From positions 310,001-374,000 of the forward strand of contig NZ_BMKW01000007.1 in NCBI RefSeq assembly GCF_014644535.1: a stretch of DNA of 64,000 bases, in the 5' to 3' direction. Under the pieces are notes generated by a model that was not told the DNA's origin, searched no databases, and was given only the letters and a program-made list of their open reading frames with translations. This document shows, in pieces, positions 43,180 through 51,709 of the stretch; within the stretch, counting starts at the first letter, position 1, and every line of letters begins with the position of its first letter. The stretch is from Neoroseomonas lacus. GTDB lineage: Bacteria > Pseudomonadota > Alphaproteobacteria > Acetobacterales > Acetobacteraceae. Position numbers and translations under genes: made by a program.

Positions 43180-44517
43180 CTAGACGTCCCAGGTGACGGT
43201 GAAGTGCTGCGGGAAGGGTGAGCCGCCGCCATCCACCTGCCCCGCCGCGCCCTCCGCGCGTCGCAGGCCGGGCAGCGCGAGCAGCGGCTTGAGCATCTGC
43301 GGGATGACGGCGCGGTTGATATGCGCGCCGAAGCAGGCGTGCATGCCGTAGCCCCACAGCATGTAGTCGCGCCACGGGCGGTCTGAGCGGAATCGCTCGG
43401 GCGCCTCGACCGCCAGCGGGTCGAACATGGCGGACAGGTTGGCCGCGAGCACCATGGTGCCGGCCGGGATGCGCCGGGCGCGCAGCGTGCCGCGGGCAAT
43501 CTCGGTATCGTTCACCGCGCGGCGATAGATGATCGGGTTCACCGGGTCGAAGCGCAGCGCCTCGAAGAGATGGGCGGCGAGCACCGCGTCATCGCCCTTG
43601 CGGGCCGCCGCGTGGGCGCCGGCCAATGCCTCCGGCCGGTCGAGCAATTGCGCCAGGGCGAGCACCGACGCCTTGGACAGCGTTGGCACCAGGCCGATCA
43701 GCAGGCCGATCAGGTTGTTGCGGATGCCGAGGTCGTCCATCCCCGGTGTGCCCGCGCGTTGCAGGGCAAGGCAGCGGTTCAGCACGTCGTCGGCCTCGGT
43801 CGGCGTAGCCTTGCGGTCGGCGATCGCGGCGTCGAGCCAGCTGCGCGTCGCCGAGGCGGCCGCGAGCGCACGCCGCGTCACCGCCTTGTCCGCCCCGAGG
43901 TCGGCGAAGAGCCACCAGAACATCAGCGTGGTGCCCTCGGCGAGGTCGCGTTGCGTCGGGCCGGGCGTGCCGAAATACGTGGCGACGAGATGCGCGAGCA
44001 CCGGCAGGGCCAGTTCCGCCGGCACGTCGAGCCGGCCAGGTGCTGCCACGACGATGGTGCCGGCGCGCGCCGCGACGGTCGGCACCACGCGCTGCGCCAC
44101 ATCGTCGCGCCGCACAGCGAGGCGCATGAGCGAGACGTCGCGCGCATAGGCCGCGCTGTCCTGCATGCCGAGGAAGAAGCTCTCGCCATCGGTGATGGCG
44201 CGCATGCGCGGTTCATAGACCACGGCGAAATCCGCCTCGCGTTCCAGCACCTCGGTCACGTCGGTCTGGCGGGTGACGATCGCCGTGCCGGTATTGTCAT
44301 AGGCGGCGATCAGGCGGCGGCTGAGCACGAGGTTTGGCCAGATGGCGCGCAGCAGGGCGAAGACGTGCCGCTGCGTCTCGGCGGTGGCGAACAGCGCCGC
44401 GAGGTCGCCGCCGCGCCACGCCCGCAAGCCGCGCGGCACGAGCACGCCCAGCGCCGACCCGGCTTCGCCCAGCATGACCAGGCGAATGCGCAGCGCGGCG
44501 AAGAGGCTTCTCAGCAT
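43180..44517 (-). CDS. Cytochrome P450 with an atypical I-helix
   Basis: A 445-residue haem-thiolate protein. The haem loop 'WGYGMHACFGAHINR' holds the proximal cysteine C395, with Trp in place of the usual Phe. The K-helix ExxR is E319-A-L-R322. The I-helix region 'NNLIGLLIGLVPTLSKASVL' has I-G-L-V-P-T (274-279) where monooxygenases have A/G-G-x-D/E-T-T, so the acid is missing and proline replaces the first threonine. Such I-helices occur in P450s that use peroxides or rearrange hydroperoxides (CYP152, CYP74, fungal Ppo P450 domains). It is the last gene of the operon, 4 bases after the DyP-type peroxidase gene. No ferredoxin or reductase gene accompanies it, consistent with an O2/NADPH-independent reaction. 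Confidence 0.88.
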   Translation of the reverse strand: MLRSLFAALRIRLVMLGEAGSALGVLVPRGLRAWRGGDLAALFATAETQRHVFALLRAIWPNLVLSRRLIAAYDNTGTAIVTRQTDVTEVLEREADFAVVYEPRMRAITDGESFFLGMQDSAAYARDVSLMRLAVRRDDVAQRVVPTVAARAGTIVVAAPGRLDVPAELALPVLAHLVATYFGTPGPTQRDLAEGTTLMFWWLFADLGADKAVTRRALAAASATRSWLDAAIADRKATPTEADDVLNRCLALQRAGTPGMDDLGIRNNLIGLLIGLVPTLSKASVLALAQLLDRPEALAGAHAAARKGDDAVLAAHLFEALRFDPVNPIIYRRAVNDTEIARGTLRARRIPAGTMVLAANLSAMFDPLAVEAPERFRSDRPWRDYMLWGYGMHACFGAHINRAVIPQMLKPLLALPGLRRAEGAAGQVDGGGSPFPQHFTVTWDV

Positions 44518-44521
44518 GGCG

Positions 44522-46150
44522 TCATGTCGGATCGATGGTGCCGGAGGCGATCATGCGAAGTGCGGTCATGCTGGGGACGAAGAAATAGTCGCCGCCGCGC
44601 GTCTCGATGAATTGCGGCAGGCTGTCGCAGATGAAGGGCGGCTTGCCGGAGGCCGGGTCGGTGGCGATGACGAATTTCGCCTCCTTCCCGTGATTGCCGA
44701 TGATCGGGCAGGTGTCGTTGCCGGAGCCGAAATCGAGCCCGTACTGCATCCATTGCTGCTGCACGAACTCGAACTGACGGAACAGGCTGGCGCAGCAGGC
44801 GAGCATGACGATGCCGTGCTCGCCGCTGTCGTCCTCGCCCTGCGGGCCACGGCCGTAGGGCAGCCCGCGGCGCAGGATGCGCCGGCGGTTGTTGAGGATG
44901 GACCCGCCCCAGCGCTTGGGGTCCGTCGCGCCGAACAGCGGGTCGAGCATGTCGCGCGTATTGGCGCGGCGCAGATGCGAGGAGAAGGGGCATGTCGCCC
45001 CTGTCGGGTCGCCGCGGAAGGTGAAGTCCACCAGCGCGCGGTCGAGCGCGGCGATGGTTGCCTTGTCGCCGGTGCGCTCGGCAGTCTCGCGCCGCCGTCG
45101 TACCGCCTGCCATTCCTCGAAGGTCGGTGCCACCATCAGCGGCACGCCATCGGACCAGCGGCCGGCGAATTTCGCCATCAGCGTCGGCACCGCGTGGTCA
45201 TGCGGGATGTCCATCACTGCGGCGAAGGCATCCGCTTGGGAAGCGAGGTAGCGCCGCCAGCCGGCGACGTTCTGGTGCAGCTTCCGATAGGCGTAGAAGG
45301 TCCCGTTGCGGCTGAAGTCGAGCGGCATGGCCGCGCCGGCGATCTCCTGCGATTCATCGGGGTAGCCGAGCAGGAACTCGCCGGTGGCGATCGGCGCCCA
45401 GCTCTGGTCGGGCAGCAGCTTGCCCTGGCCGATGACGCGCTCGGCCACCAGGTCGGGCGGAACCTGGCCGTCGAACAGCGGATCGCCGATCGCGTCGACG
45501 AAGCCGAAATGCTCGACCGGCAATGGGGTGAAGGTGCCGTCCTCCTGGCGCGCCAGGATCGCCGAGAGGTCCTGCCAATCAGGATTGTCGCCGCGATGGC
45601 CCGACAGCAGCGCGACACCGCCCTTGGTCGCGCTGCACAGGCCGGCGATCTCGCGCGTGACCTCGTCGAGACGCTCGGACGGCGCGCCGGTCGCCGGGTC
45701 CATGTCGGTGTTCAGCGTGACCAGCACATGGACGCGGCGCTGCGGATCCTTCTCGTCCAGCCAGACCGGGTCCCAGCTCTTGCCGATGGCCTTGGGGAAG
45801 TTGTCGCACAGGATGTCGGCGCGGGCGGCCATGCCGTCGATGAACTCGTCGGGCATGCCGCGCAGCGTGCGGATCGGCACGTCGAGCGCCAGCAGGCCGC
45901 GGAAGGTGAAGGCAAGGTTCAGCGTCACCTCGGGCCGCTTCTGGTAGATCGTGCCCGCCGGATAGGGCTTGCGGTCCGAGGGCCAGCGCAGCGCGGTGGT
46001 GACGCGACGGCGCAGCAATTCGATGACGTTCCGCCCCGCATCGGCATCGGCGATGTTCAGCAGCAGGAAGCGTCCCTTCGGGAAGCCTAGCCGGCCATAG
46101 GCCGACAGGACATTGCCCTGGATGTCGGCGAGTTCGAGCTGCGGGCTCAT
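44522..46150 (-). CDS. DyP-type haem peroxidase
   Basis: A 542-residue dye-decolorizing peroxidase of the larger (fungal-like) class. The distal motif is 'EHFGFVDAIGDP', with D219 as the presumed catalytic acid; the canonical GxxDG reads G-F-V-D-A here. 'FSRNGTFYAYRKLHQNV' and the proximal region 'GATCPFSSHLRRANTRD', with haem-ligand candidate H392, follow. 'RRILRRGLPYG' then gives a distal arginine. The C terminus has 'FEFVQQQWMQYGLDFGSGND'. There is no signal peptide or Tat motif. It lies 13 bases after one unknown protein gene and 4 bases before the P450 gene, so the haem enzymes are co-expressed. Confidence 0.9.
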   Translation of the reverse strand: MSPQLELADIQGNVLSAYGRLGFPKGRFLLLNIADADAGRNVIELLRRRVTTALRWPSDRKPYPAGTIYQKRPEVTLNLAFTFRGLLALDVPIRTLRGMPDEFIDGMAARADILCDNFPKAIGKSWDPVWLDEKDPQRRVHVLVTLNTDMDPATGAPSERLDEVTREIAGLCSATKGGVALLSGHRGDNPDWQDLSAILARQEDGTFTPLPVEHFGFVDAIGDPLFDGQVPPDLVAERVIGQGKLLPDQSWAPIATGEFLLGYPDESQEIAGAAMPLDFSRNGTFYAYRKLHQNVAGWRRYLASQADAFAAVMDIPHDHAVPTLMAKFAGRWSDGVPLMVAPTFEEWQAVRRRRETAERTGDKATIAALDRALVDFTFRGDPTGATCPFSSHLRRANTRDMLDPLFGATDPKRWGGSILNNRRRILRRGLPYGRGPQGEDDSGEHGIVMLACCASLFRQFEFVQQQWMQYGLDFGSGNDTCPIIGNHGKEAKFVIATDPASGKPPFICDSLPQFIETRGGDYFFVPSMTALRMIASGTIDPT

Positions 46151-46163
46151 GACGCCGTTCCTT

Positions 46164-47132
46164 TCATGACCGGACCACGCCGCGCGGCTGGGTTGGCGCG
46201 GTCGTGTCCTCGGGCCGGTGGGTGCGCAGGAAGGCGCCGAAGGCGACGTGCAGCGCCGCGGGGTCCCTGCCTTGCTGGTCGATGGCGAAGCGCGTGAAGG
46301 CCTGTTGCAAGTACAACGCCTTCAGCACGCCGGGCAGGTCGGAGCGCGGTGCGGTCGGGAAGGCTTCGCGCGCCTTCGACGACAATCGCCGCAGAACGAT
46401 GGCCGCGGTGATCGGCAGCGCTATCAGCCCGAGCAGCGCCAAGATCAACCAGAACCGCGCGCCGCCGCCCATCATCGCGGCCAGCAGGGCGCCGACCAGA
46501 CCCAGCAGTAGCGCGCCGGCGGCGACAGCCAGCGGCGCCAGCAAGGGACCGAGCGGCATTGCCGTCAGCTTCGGCCCGCCGGTCCAGTAGTCGTTGAAGG
46601 GCATGGTCGTCTCGACCTGGCAGGCGGTGATCAGCGCGGCGAAGCCGTCCGGCCCGTCGACGCGGTCATAGCCATGGCAGTGTTCGAGGATGCTGCGCCA
46701 TTCCGGCTGCATCACCGACCACAGGCCGCGCAGATAGGCGTTGAGTTCGGCGGCGTCGCCGCTGGCCGCGTCGAAGTCGGCGGCGAACAGCAGGTAGGGA
46801 TGCGGCAGGTGGTCGACCGGATCGGCCGTCACCGGGTCGGGCCCGACCAGCGCAACGCGGATCGGGTCGCGCTTGTCGCGGCCATTGTAGGCGGCGTCGT
46901 CGATGACCGCGAAACGCGCGAAATGCGTGCGCCCATCGCGCGCGAAGGGGCTGTTGAGGCCGATATGTTCGGTGGCAGGCGTCTGCAGCGCGGTTGGCAG
47001 GGCGACCAGCGCCTCGCGCAGCGCATGGGCGTGGGAAGTCACGCTGGAGGTGCTGCGCGCGTCCTGCACCGGGTCGGTCCGTACCGGGATGAGCACGGTA
47101 AGGAAATAGTGGCCGCCATCGAAATTCGGCAT
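46164..47132 (-). CDS. Membrane-anchored protein of unknown function in the P450/DyP operon
   Basis: A 322-residue protein that I do not recognise as a named family. The N-terminal half begins 'HYFLTVLIPVRTD' and includes 'THFARFAVIDDAAYNGRD' and 'HPYLLFAADFDAASGDAAEL', resembling a ferredoxin-like alpha/beta domain as in DyP-related proteins. Two adjacent hydrophobic helices lie at about residues 196-222 and 225-247 ('LLAPLAVAAGALLLGLVGAL' and 'FWLILALLGLIALPITAAIV'). A cytosolic-looking tail of about 75 residues follows. It shares with the upstream protein the pattern Y-[LM]-L-F-x2-[DN]-F and a later D-Y-[WY] motif. It may tether the haem enzymes to the membrane; this is inference. Confidence 0.75.
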   Translation of the reverse strand: MPNFDGGHYFLTVLIPVRTDPVQDARSTSSVTSHAHALREALVALPTALQTPATEHIGLNSPFARDGRTHFARFAVIDDAAYNGRDKRDPIRVALVGPDPVTADPVDHLPHPYLLFAADFDAASGDAAELNAYLRGLWSVMQPEWRSILEHCHGYDRVDGPDGFAALITACQVETTMPFNDYWTGGPKLTAMPLGPLLAPLAVAAGALLLGLVGALLAAMMGGGARFWLILALLGLIALPITAAIVLRRLSSKAREAFPTAPRSDLPGVLKALYLQQAFTRFAIDQQGRDPAALHVAFGAFLRTHRPEDTTAPTQPRGVVRS

Positions 47133-47163
47133 CGGTCTGGCCCCTTGGCTCGGCTGTGGCGGA

Positions 47164-47811
47164 TCAGCTCCAGGTGCCCTGGACGATGGTGCGGCGATGA
47201 TTGTCGGCGTTGCGCGTGTCGTTGCTCGCGACGGGCGCGTAGCCGGGGGATGGCAGGTCGTTCTGCACGGTTGCCAGCGCCCGGCGATATTCGGCCGAGA
47301 ACGCCTCGGGCGACAGCGTCGCGTGTTTGTCGGTGAGGTCGTCGATCACCGCCCACACGCGCAGGGCCGCCTTGATGTCGCGCTGCGCGGCTCCGGGTGT
47401 GGCGTTGTAGTAGTAGTCGTTGTCGACCTGGTTGGCGCGGATATAGGCCTTGAAGGGCGAGATCGGGATCGAGCCAGGGTATTTCGTGCTCGAGTACCAG
47501 AACAGGTCGAGCCCGTTCGGGATCCCGTCCGAGAAGGCATCGATGTACTGGTCCCAGGTGCCGTTGAAGTTGCTGATGAACAGCATGTAGTCGTTGCGCA
47601 TCGTCGGGCGGCCCTGGCCGAGGTCGGGCCACTGGTCGCGCCGGATCATCACCCATCGGGCGAAATGGATGATCGACAGGCCCAGCAACCCGCCGAGTTG
47701 CTGTGGCTGGGTGCGGGCGATCTTGAAGATCAACGTGTTGATCCAAGTCTTCCACGGCCGCATCGGGGTGACCACGTTCATCCCGTACGCCTTGCCGGCG
47801 ACATTGGACAT
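47164..47811 (-). CDS. Unknown protein, first gene of the P450/DyP operon
   Basis: A 215-residue protein of unrecognised family. Key stretches are 'RNDYMLFISNFNGTWDQYID', 'GLDLFWYSSTKYPGSIP' and 'YIRANQVDNDYYYNATPGAA'. It appears to be a paralogue of the domain in the next gene product (46164-47132): both have Y-[LM]-L-F-x2-[DN]-F, a Trp-containing helix, and a Q-V-x-n-D-Y stretch. One weak hydrophobic segment lies near residues 40-55 ('GGLLGLSIIHFARWVMI'). The ATG at 47811 has GAGGG ahead of it. A 31-base gap leads to the next gene. Function unknown. Confidence 0.72.
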   Translation of the reverse strand: MSNVAGKAYGMNVVTPMRPWKTWINTLIFKIARTQPQQLGGLLGLSIIHFARWVMIRRDQWPDLGQGRPTMRNDYMLFISNFNGTWDQYIDAFSDGIPNGLDLFWYSSTKYPGSIPISPFKAYIRANQVDNDYYYNATPGAAQRDIKAALRVWAVIDDLTDKHATLSPEAFSAEYRRALATVQNDLPSPGYAPVASNDTRNADNHRRTIVQGTWS

Positions 47812-48076
47812 GACGGCGCCCTCATTCGACGCGCAGCGAGAAGCGCTGCGGCTACGGGACGATAATGCGTTCAGTGCTTCGGTGGAACGAGAACCTGCAG
47901 TTGCGGGTAACGTGCCTCACAGTTCCGCAGCGACGGGGCGCCCGGGTGGCGCACGCATAGGGCGGCCGTTCGGCGCCGGCCGGTGGGCGGCAAACTGCAT
48001 GCTCATCGCGTCACGTTGACCGCGACCGATATCCCTGGAAGGCTTTGTTGAAGCTCAGAAACATTGGAGGACGCCC

Positions 48077-48532
48077 GTGAGTAGCTTCCGTCGCAGCCTG
48101 CTGGCCGTCGCACTCCTCCTGGGCCTGACGGCGCCGGCGCATGCGCAGCGTGGACCGGTCGCCGCAGCGCTGCTGCAATTCGAGGAAGCGTTGACCTGGG
48201 AGGCGATGACGCCCGATTGGCGCCGGCTTCGCCCGGGCTGGGTGCAGCAGGTCTCGAACGCGGCCTCACCCGCGCAGACCGCCGCGCTGATGGTGCAGTT
48301 GGAGACCAACATGGGCTGGGAAGCTGTTCAGGGGAGTTGGCGCGGCCGTCGCGACAGTTGGCTGGCCGAGGCGCAACGCGCGCGCTCGCCCGCCGATGTC
48401 GCGGTGCTGCTCAAGGAGTTGGAAGAGGTGACGCTGTGGTCGGCGGTCAGCGGGTCCTGGCGCGGCACGCGGCCGGGCTGGGTGGCGCGGCTGGACGCGA
48501 TCGCCAGTGGGCGCGGCGCAACCGGGAAGTAG
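48077..48532 (+). CDS. Secreted protein with three tryptophan-rich repeats
   Basis: A 151-residue exported protein. A signal peptide ends at 'GLTAPAHAQRG'. The mature part is three copies of a unit of roughly 38 residues, each with the pattern L-x-x-x-E-x3-[TG/L]-W-x-A/[S]-x6-W-R-x3-R-x2-W: 'LTWEAMTPDWRRLRPGW', 'MGWEAVQGSWRGRRDSW' and 'TLWSAVSGSWRGTRPGW'. No known family is recognised. It starts at GTG 48077 with TTGGAGGA ahead and is divergent from the P450/DyP operon. A structural or binding role outside the cytoplasm is likely from the signal and repeats, but the partner is unknown. Confidence 0.8.
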   Translation: MSSFRRSLLAVALLLGLTAPAHAQRGPVAAALLQFEEALTWEAMTPDWRRLRPGWVQQVSNAASPAQTAALMVQLETNMGWEAVQGSWRGRRDSWLAEAQRARSPADVAVLLKELEEVTLWSAVSGSWRGTRPGWVARLDAIASGRGATGK

Positions 48533-48855
48533 TGGGGCGGACCAAGTGCCGGGTCCGTGGCTTTCGGCCGGATGGGTGGCGACGATTGCCGGGAGGCAGG
48601 AGAACCGGCGGAGGGGCCGTGCCCGGATTCGAACCGTCTCCGTTCTCAGCCCCCCATTGCAGCGGTGGGAACCAGCAAGCAAATTCGCCGGGCGTTCCCA
48701 GTGAACCGCAATTTGGTGACTCGGGGCTACGCAACATGTCGGGCCGCCCAATCCCCGCAAGGCAAGCGCCCGGACGCTGGCCTCGCCGGGACATCGTGCG
48801 CCCCGGCAGACAGGGAACGTCTGGCAGGCCGTGACAGAAGGCCACCCGCTCCACC
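48533..48855. other. Intergenic region without a gene
   Basis: About 320 bases between the secreted repeat protein and the convergent SDR gene. It contains a short stretch (near 48623-48640, cggattcgaacc) that resembles an inverted tRNA T-loop, but the flanks do not fold into a tRNA. Nothing else was recognised. Confidence 0.5.
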
Positions 48856-49695
48856 TCAATGCGCAGTCCAGCCACCGTCAACCGGCAGGGCCACGCCGGT
48901 AATCGACGCCGCCCCATCCGAACAAAGAAACGCGACGGTGGCAGCGATCTCCTCAACGGTCGCGAAGCGCCGCGTCGGCTGCTCTGCCAGGAATATCGTG
49001 CGAATCACCTCTGTCTCACTCAGCCCGTGCGCGCGCGCCTGCGCCGCAACCTGGCCGGCGACCAGAGGCGTCCAGACATAGCCCGGGCAGACGGCGTTGC
49101 AGGTGACGCCAAATTCCGCGGCCTCGAGAGCCGTGACCTTTGTCAGCCCAATGACCCCGTGCTTGGCGGCGACATAGGCACTCTTGAAGGGCGAGGCGAT
49201 CAGTCCGTGCGCCGAGGCGATATTCAAGATGCGCCCCCAACCACGTTCCTTCATCGCGCCGAGCGCCGCGCGCGTCGCGTGAAAGGCCGCGGAGAGGTTG
49301 ATCGCCGTGATGGCATCCCATTTCTCCGGCGGGAAATCCTCGATCGGCGCGACATGCTGGATGCCGGCGTTGTTCACCAGGATGTCCGTTGGGCCAAAGG
49401 CGCGACGCGTGCGCTCGACCAGCGCCTCGACCTGAGCCGCGTCAGACATGTCTGCCCCGTCATGGCGCACGGGCACGGCATGCGCGTCGCTGATGCGCCG
49501 CGCCGTCTCCTCGACTTCGGCGATGGGGCCGAAGCCATTGAGCACAACGGCGGCGCCGCGCGCCGCAAGCGCCTCGGCAATGCCAAGGCCAATGCCGCTC
49601 GTCGAGCCGGTGACAATCGCGACGCGACCTTCCAGCTCACGTGGACTGTCGCCTGTCCCGGGCAGGCCGCCCGGCGTCATGATCATGCTGCTCAT
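48856..49695 (-). CDS. 3-hydroxybutyrate dehydrogenase-like short-chain dehydrogenase
   Basis: A 279-residue classical SDR. The nucleotide-binding motif is 'GRVAIVTGSTSGIGLGIAEA', then 'DILVNNAGIQHVAPIEDFPP', the catalytic Ser in 'ILNIASAHGLIASPFKSAY' and the YxxxK in 'SAYVAAKHGVIGLTK'. 'CNAVCPGYVWTPLV' and the terminal 'GAASITGVALPVDGGWTAH' closely follow D-3-hydroxybutyrate dehydrogenases, which interconvert 3-hydroxybutyrate and acetoacetate in polyhydroxybutyrate or ketone metabolism. GAGGAGG lies seven bases ahead of the ATG. It is divergent from the LysR gene at 49931, a probable regulator. Confidence 0.88.
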   Translation of the reverse strand: MSSMIMTPGGLPGTGDSPRELEGRVAIVTGSTSGIGLGIAEALAARGAAVVLNGFGPIAEVEETARRISDAHAVPVRHDGADMSDAAQVEALVERTRRAFGPTDILVNNAGIQHVAPIEDFPPEKWDAITAINLSAAFHATRAALGAMKERGWGRILNIASAHGLIASPFKSAYVAAKHGVIGLTKVTALEAAEFGVTCNAVCPGYVWTPLVAGQVAAQARAHGLSETEVIRTIFLAEQPTRRFATVEEIAATVAFLCSDGAASITGVALPVDGGWTAH

Positions 49696-49930
49696 CGGCT
49701 ATCCTCCTCGCAGCAGGTCATTCGCGCGGCGGTCCGCCCTGGATACATGCCTGCTTCGGCGGCCGCAGGATGAGTCACGGCCACCATCGCACGCCAATGC
49801 CGACCGGACAGCGTTTCGATGGCCGTTCGCTATGGCGGACCCGGTACCGGCACGCTTATTGTGGCTGGTCTGAACGATGCGGCCCGCCGGCTCCTGGCCG
49901 ATGGGGGCCACAGGCTGAAGGGCGTCCGCG

Positions 49931-50851
49931 ATGGAGATCCACGAGATCCGCTATTTCCTGGCGGTTTGCCAGACGCTCAACTTCACCAAGGCCGCAGAGA
50001 ACTGCAACGTCAGCCAGCCGGCCCTGACGCGCGCCATCCAGAAAATGGAGGGCGAGCTCGGAGGGCTGCTCTTTTCGCGTGAGCGCGGCAACACGCACCT
50101 CACCGAGCTCGGGCGATTGATGCATCCGCATTTCGAGGAGGTGCTCGCGCGGACAGCGGCAGCGAAGGACAGCGCGCTGCGCTTCCTGCGGCTCGAGAGC
50201 GCACATTTGCGCGTCGGCGTCATGAGCACCATCGGGCCGATGCGCTTCGTCGGGTTCCTCAACCGCTTCCGCGCCGATCACGGCGGTGTCGAGCTGACGC
50301 TGAGCGAGGCGGTCGCCTCACGTCTGTCGGCCGCACTGGTGGCAGGCGAGATCGACGTTGCCGTGATGGCTCAGCCGGACGACTTCGACGAGCGGCTCCG
50401 CGCCGAGCCGCTCTATCGCGAACGCTTCGTCGTCGCCTGTCCGATCGGCCATCCGTTCGAGCGCCGCAACGCCATCACCATGAAGGACATGGATGGGCAG
50501 ACCTACCTGCAACGAGCCAACTGCGAGTTCCGCGACGTGCTGCGCGAACGCTGCGAATCCGCTGGTGCCTACATCAACCGCTCGTACCGCAGCGAGCGGG
50601 AGGATTGGATCCAGACCATGATCGCTGCCGGCATGGGGGTCTGCTTCATCCCGGAATTCTCGGCAACGCATCCGGGCCTGGTGCTGCGTCGCGTTGAGGA
50701 ACCGGAGGTCGTGCGCAGTATATGCCTCGTCACCGTTGCCGGGCGGCGCTGGTCGCCTGCGGTGGCGAGCTTCGTGCAGGCGATCCGCCGCTATTCCTGG
50801 CCGACGAGCGACGACATCGAAGACGCGCCCGACGCGACTGCCGGTGGATGA
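49931..50851 (+). CDS. LysR-family transcriptional regulator
   Basis: A 306-residue LysR protein. The helix-turn-helix covers residues 1-60 ('MEIHEIRYFLAVCQTLNFTK', then 'CNVSQPALTRAIQKMEGELG'). The effector domain includes 'LRVGVMSTIGPMRFVGFLN' and 'AAGMGVCFIPEFSATHPGLV'. A cysteine in 'LQRANCEFRDVLRERCESAG' with a second nearby recalls OxyR-type redox regulators, though the spacing is not that of OxyR. It is divergent from the SDR gene, which it may control. Confidence 0.88.
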   Translation: MEIHEIRYFLAVCQTLNFTKAAENCNVSQPALTRAIQKMEGELGGLLFSRERGNTHLTELGRLMHPHFEEVLARTAAAKDSALRFLRLESAHLRVGVMSTIGPMRFVGFLNRFRADHGGVELTLSEAVASRLSAALVAGEIDVAVMAQPDDFDERLRAEPLYRERFVVACPIGHPFERRNAITMKDMDGQTYLQRANCEFRDVLRERCESAGAYINRSYRSEREDWIQTMIAAGMGVCFIPEFSATHPGLVLRRVEEPEVVRSICLVTVAGRRWSPAVASFVQAIRRYSWPTSDDIEDAPDATAGG

Positions 50852-50970
50852 ACGACGATAGGTGATCCGCATCGAACCAATGCCACACCGGCCTTGGCCA
50901 GGATGGGCCTGCACCGACGAGACTTCCTTCACGTTCCGGCGTCGCGCCGGACCAGGTTGAGGAGGGTGTC

Positions 50971-51561
50971 ATGCGCCATCAGTCCGAAAGCGCCCATCAG
51001 AGCCTCGGGGACGCGTCGTGCGGCGATTGGGAGGCCATGATGGCGGCAGCGCAGAATGGCGACGCCCGCGCCTACCAGCGCCTGCTGCGGGAGATGCTGC
51101 CGCTGCTGCGCAGCGTCGCGCGGCGACGGCTCAGCAATGCGGCCGATGTCGATGAGGCGGTGCAGGACACACTCCTGACGGTCCACGAATTGCGCCACAC
51201 CTATGAGCCGGGCCGTCCCCTGCGCCCCTGGCTCCGGGTGATCTGCGAGCGCCGCTGCGTCGATCGTATTCGCTGGCGCCAGCGCCACGCGCGTGGCGAG
51301 CTGCCGATCTCGGACGCGGAGGAGTGCATCGCCGCGCCATCCCTGCACGATGCGGGTCCGGACCGGGTGATGAGCGTGCAACTGCGCACCCTGATCGACG
51401 CCCTGCCCACCGCGCAGCGCGTGGCATTGACGTTGACGCGCTTCAAGGAGCTTTCGCTGGCAGAGGCGAGCAGGCTTTCGGGCCTCTCGGTAGGCTCGCT
51501 GAAGGTCGCCTGCTGGCGCGGCGTGCGCACGCTGCGCCAGCAGCTTGATGAAGCGGCATAG
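50971..51561 (+). CDS. ECF-type RNA polymerase sigma factor
   Basis: A 196-residue extracytoplasmic-function sigma factor with only sigma-2 and sigma-4 regions. Sigma-2 includes 'LRSVARRRLSNAADVDEAVQ DTLLTVHELR' in pattern and 'PWLRVICERRCVDRIRWRQR'. Sigma-4 has 'LPTAQRVALTLTRFKELSLA' and the helix-turn-helix 'EASRLSGLSVGSLKVACWRG'. TGAGGAGGG lies ahead of the ATG. No anti-sigma gene is adjacent. The genes downstream on the same strand (patatin, NDH-2-like, YeeE/YedE) are candidates for its regulon by position only. Confidence 0.92.
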   Translation: MRHQSESAHQSLGDASCGDWEAMMAAAQNGDARAYQRLLREMLPLLRSVARRRLSNAADVDEAVQDTLLTVHELRHTYEPGRPLRPWLRVICERRCVDRIRWRQRHARGELPISDAEECIAAPSLHDAGPDRVMSVQLRTLIDALPTAQRVALTLTRFKELSLAEASRLSGLSVGSLKVACWRGVRTLRQQLDEAA

Positions 51562-51709
51562 TCACGCACCTGCACGACTGGTCTCATCCGGCACACCTGC
51601 GAAACCATCGCGGCGCGGCTGTCGAATAGAACGTCATGATCACAATTTCCGCGACGTCGCCGGACCCGTTGGTCGTGGTGATCCGCCCCGAACGAAGGAT
51701 GCTCAGCGC

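Noticed and set aside
42884-43183. 99-codon plus-strand frame between the monooxygenase and P450 genes
   Set aside because: No ribosome-binding site, no motif, and it ends within the region beyond the P450 stop.
48615-48700. Possible tRNA (cggattcgaacc, like an inverted T-loop)
   Set aside because: Only three base pairs form around the loop, and no acceptor, D or anticodon arm can be folded. Chance resemblance is more likely.
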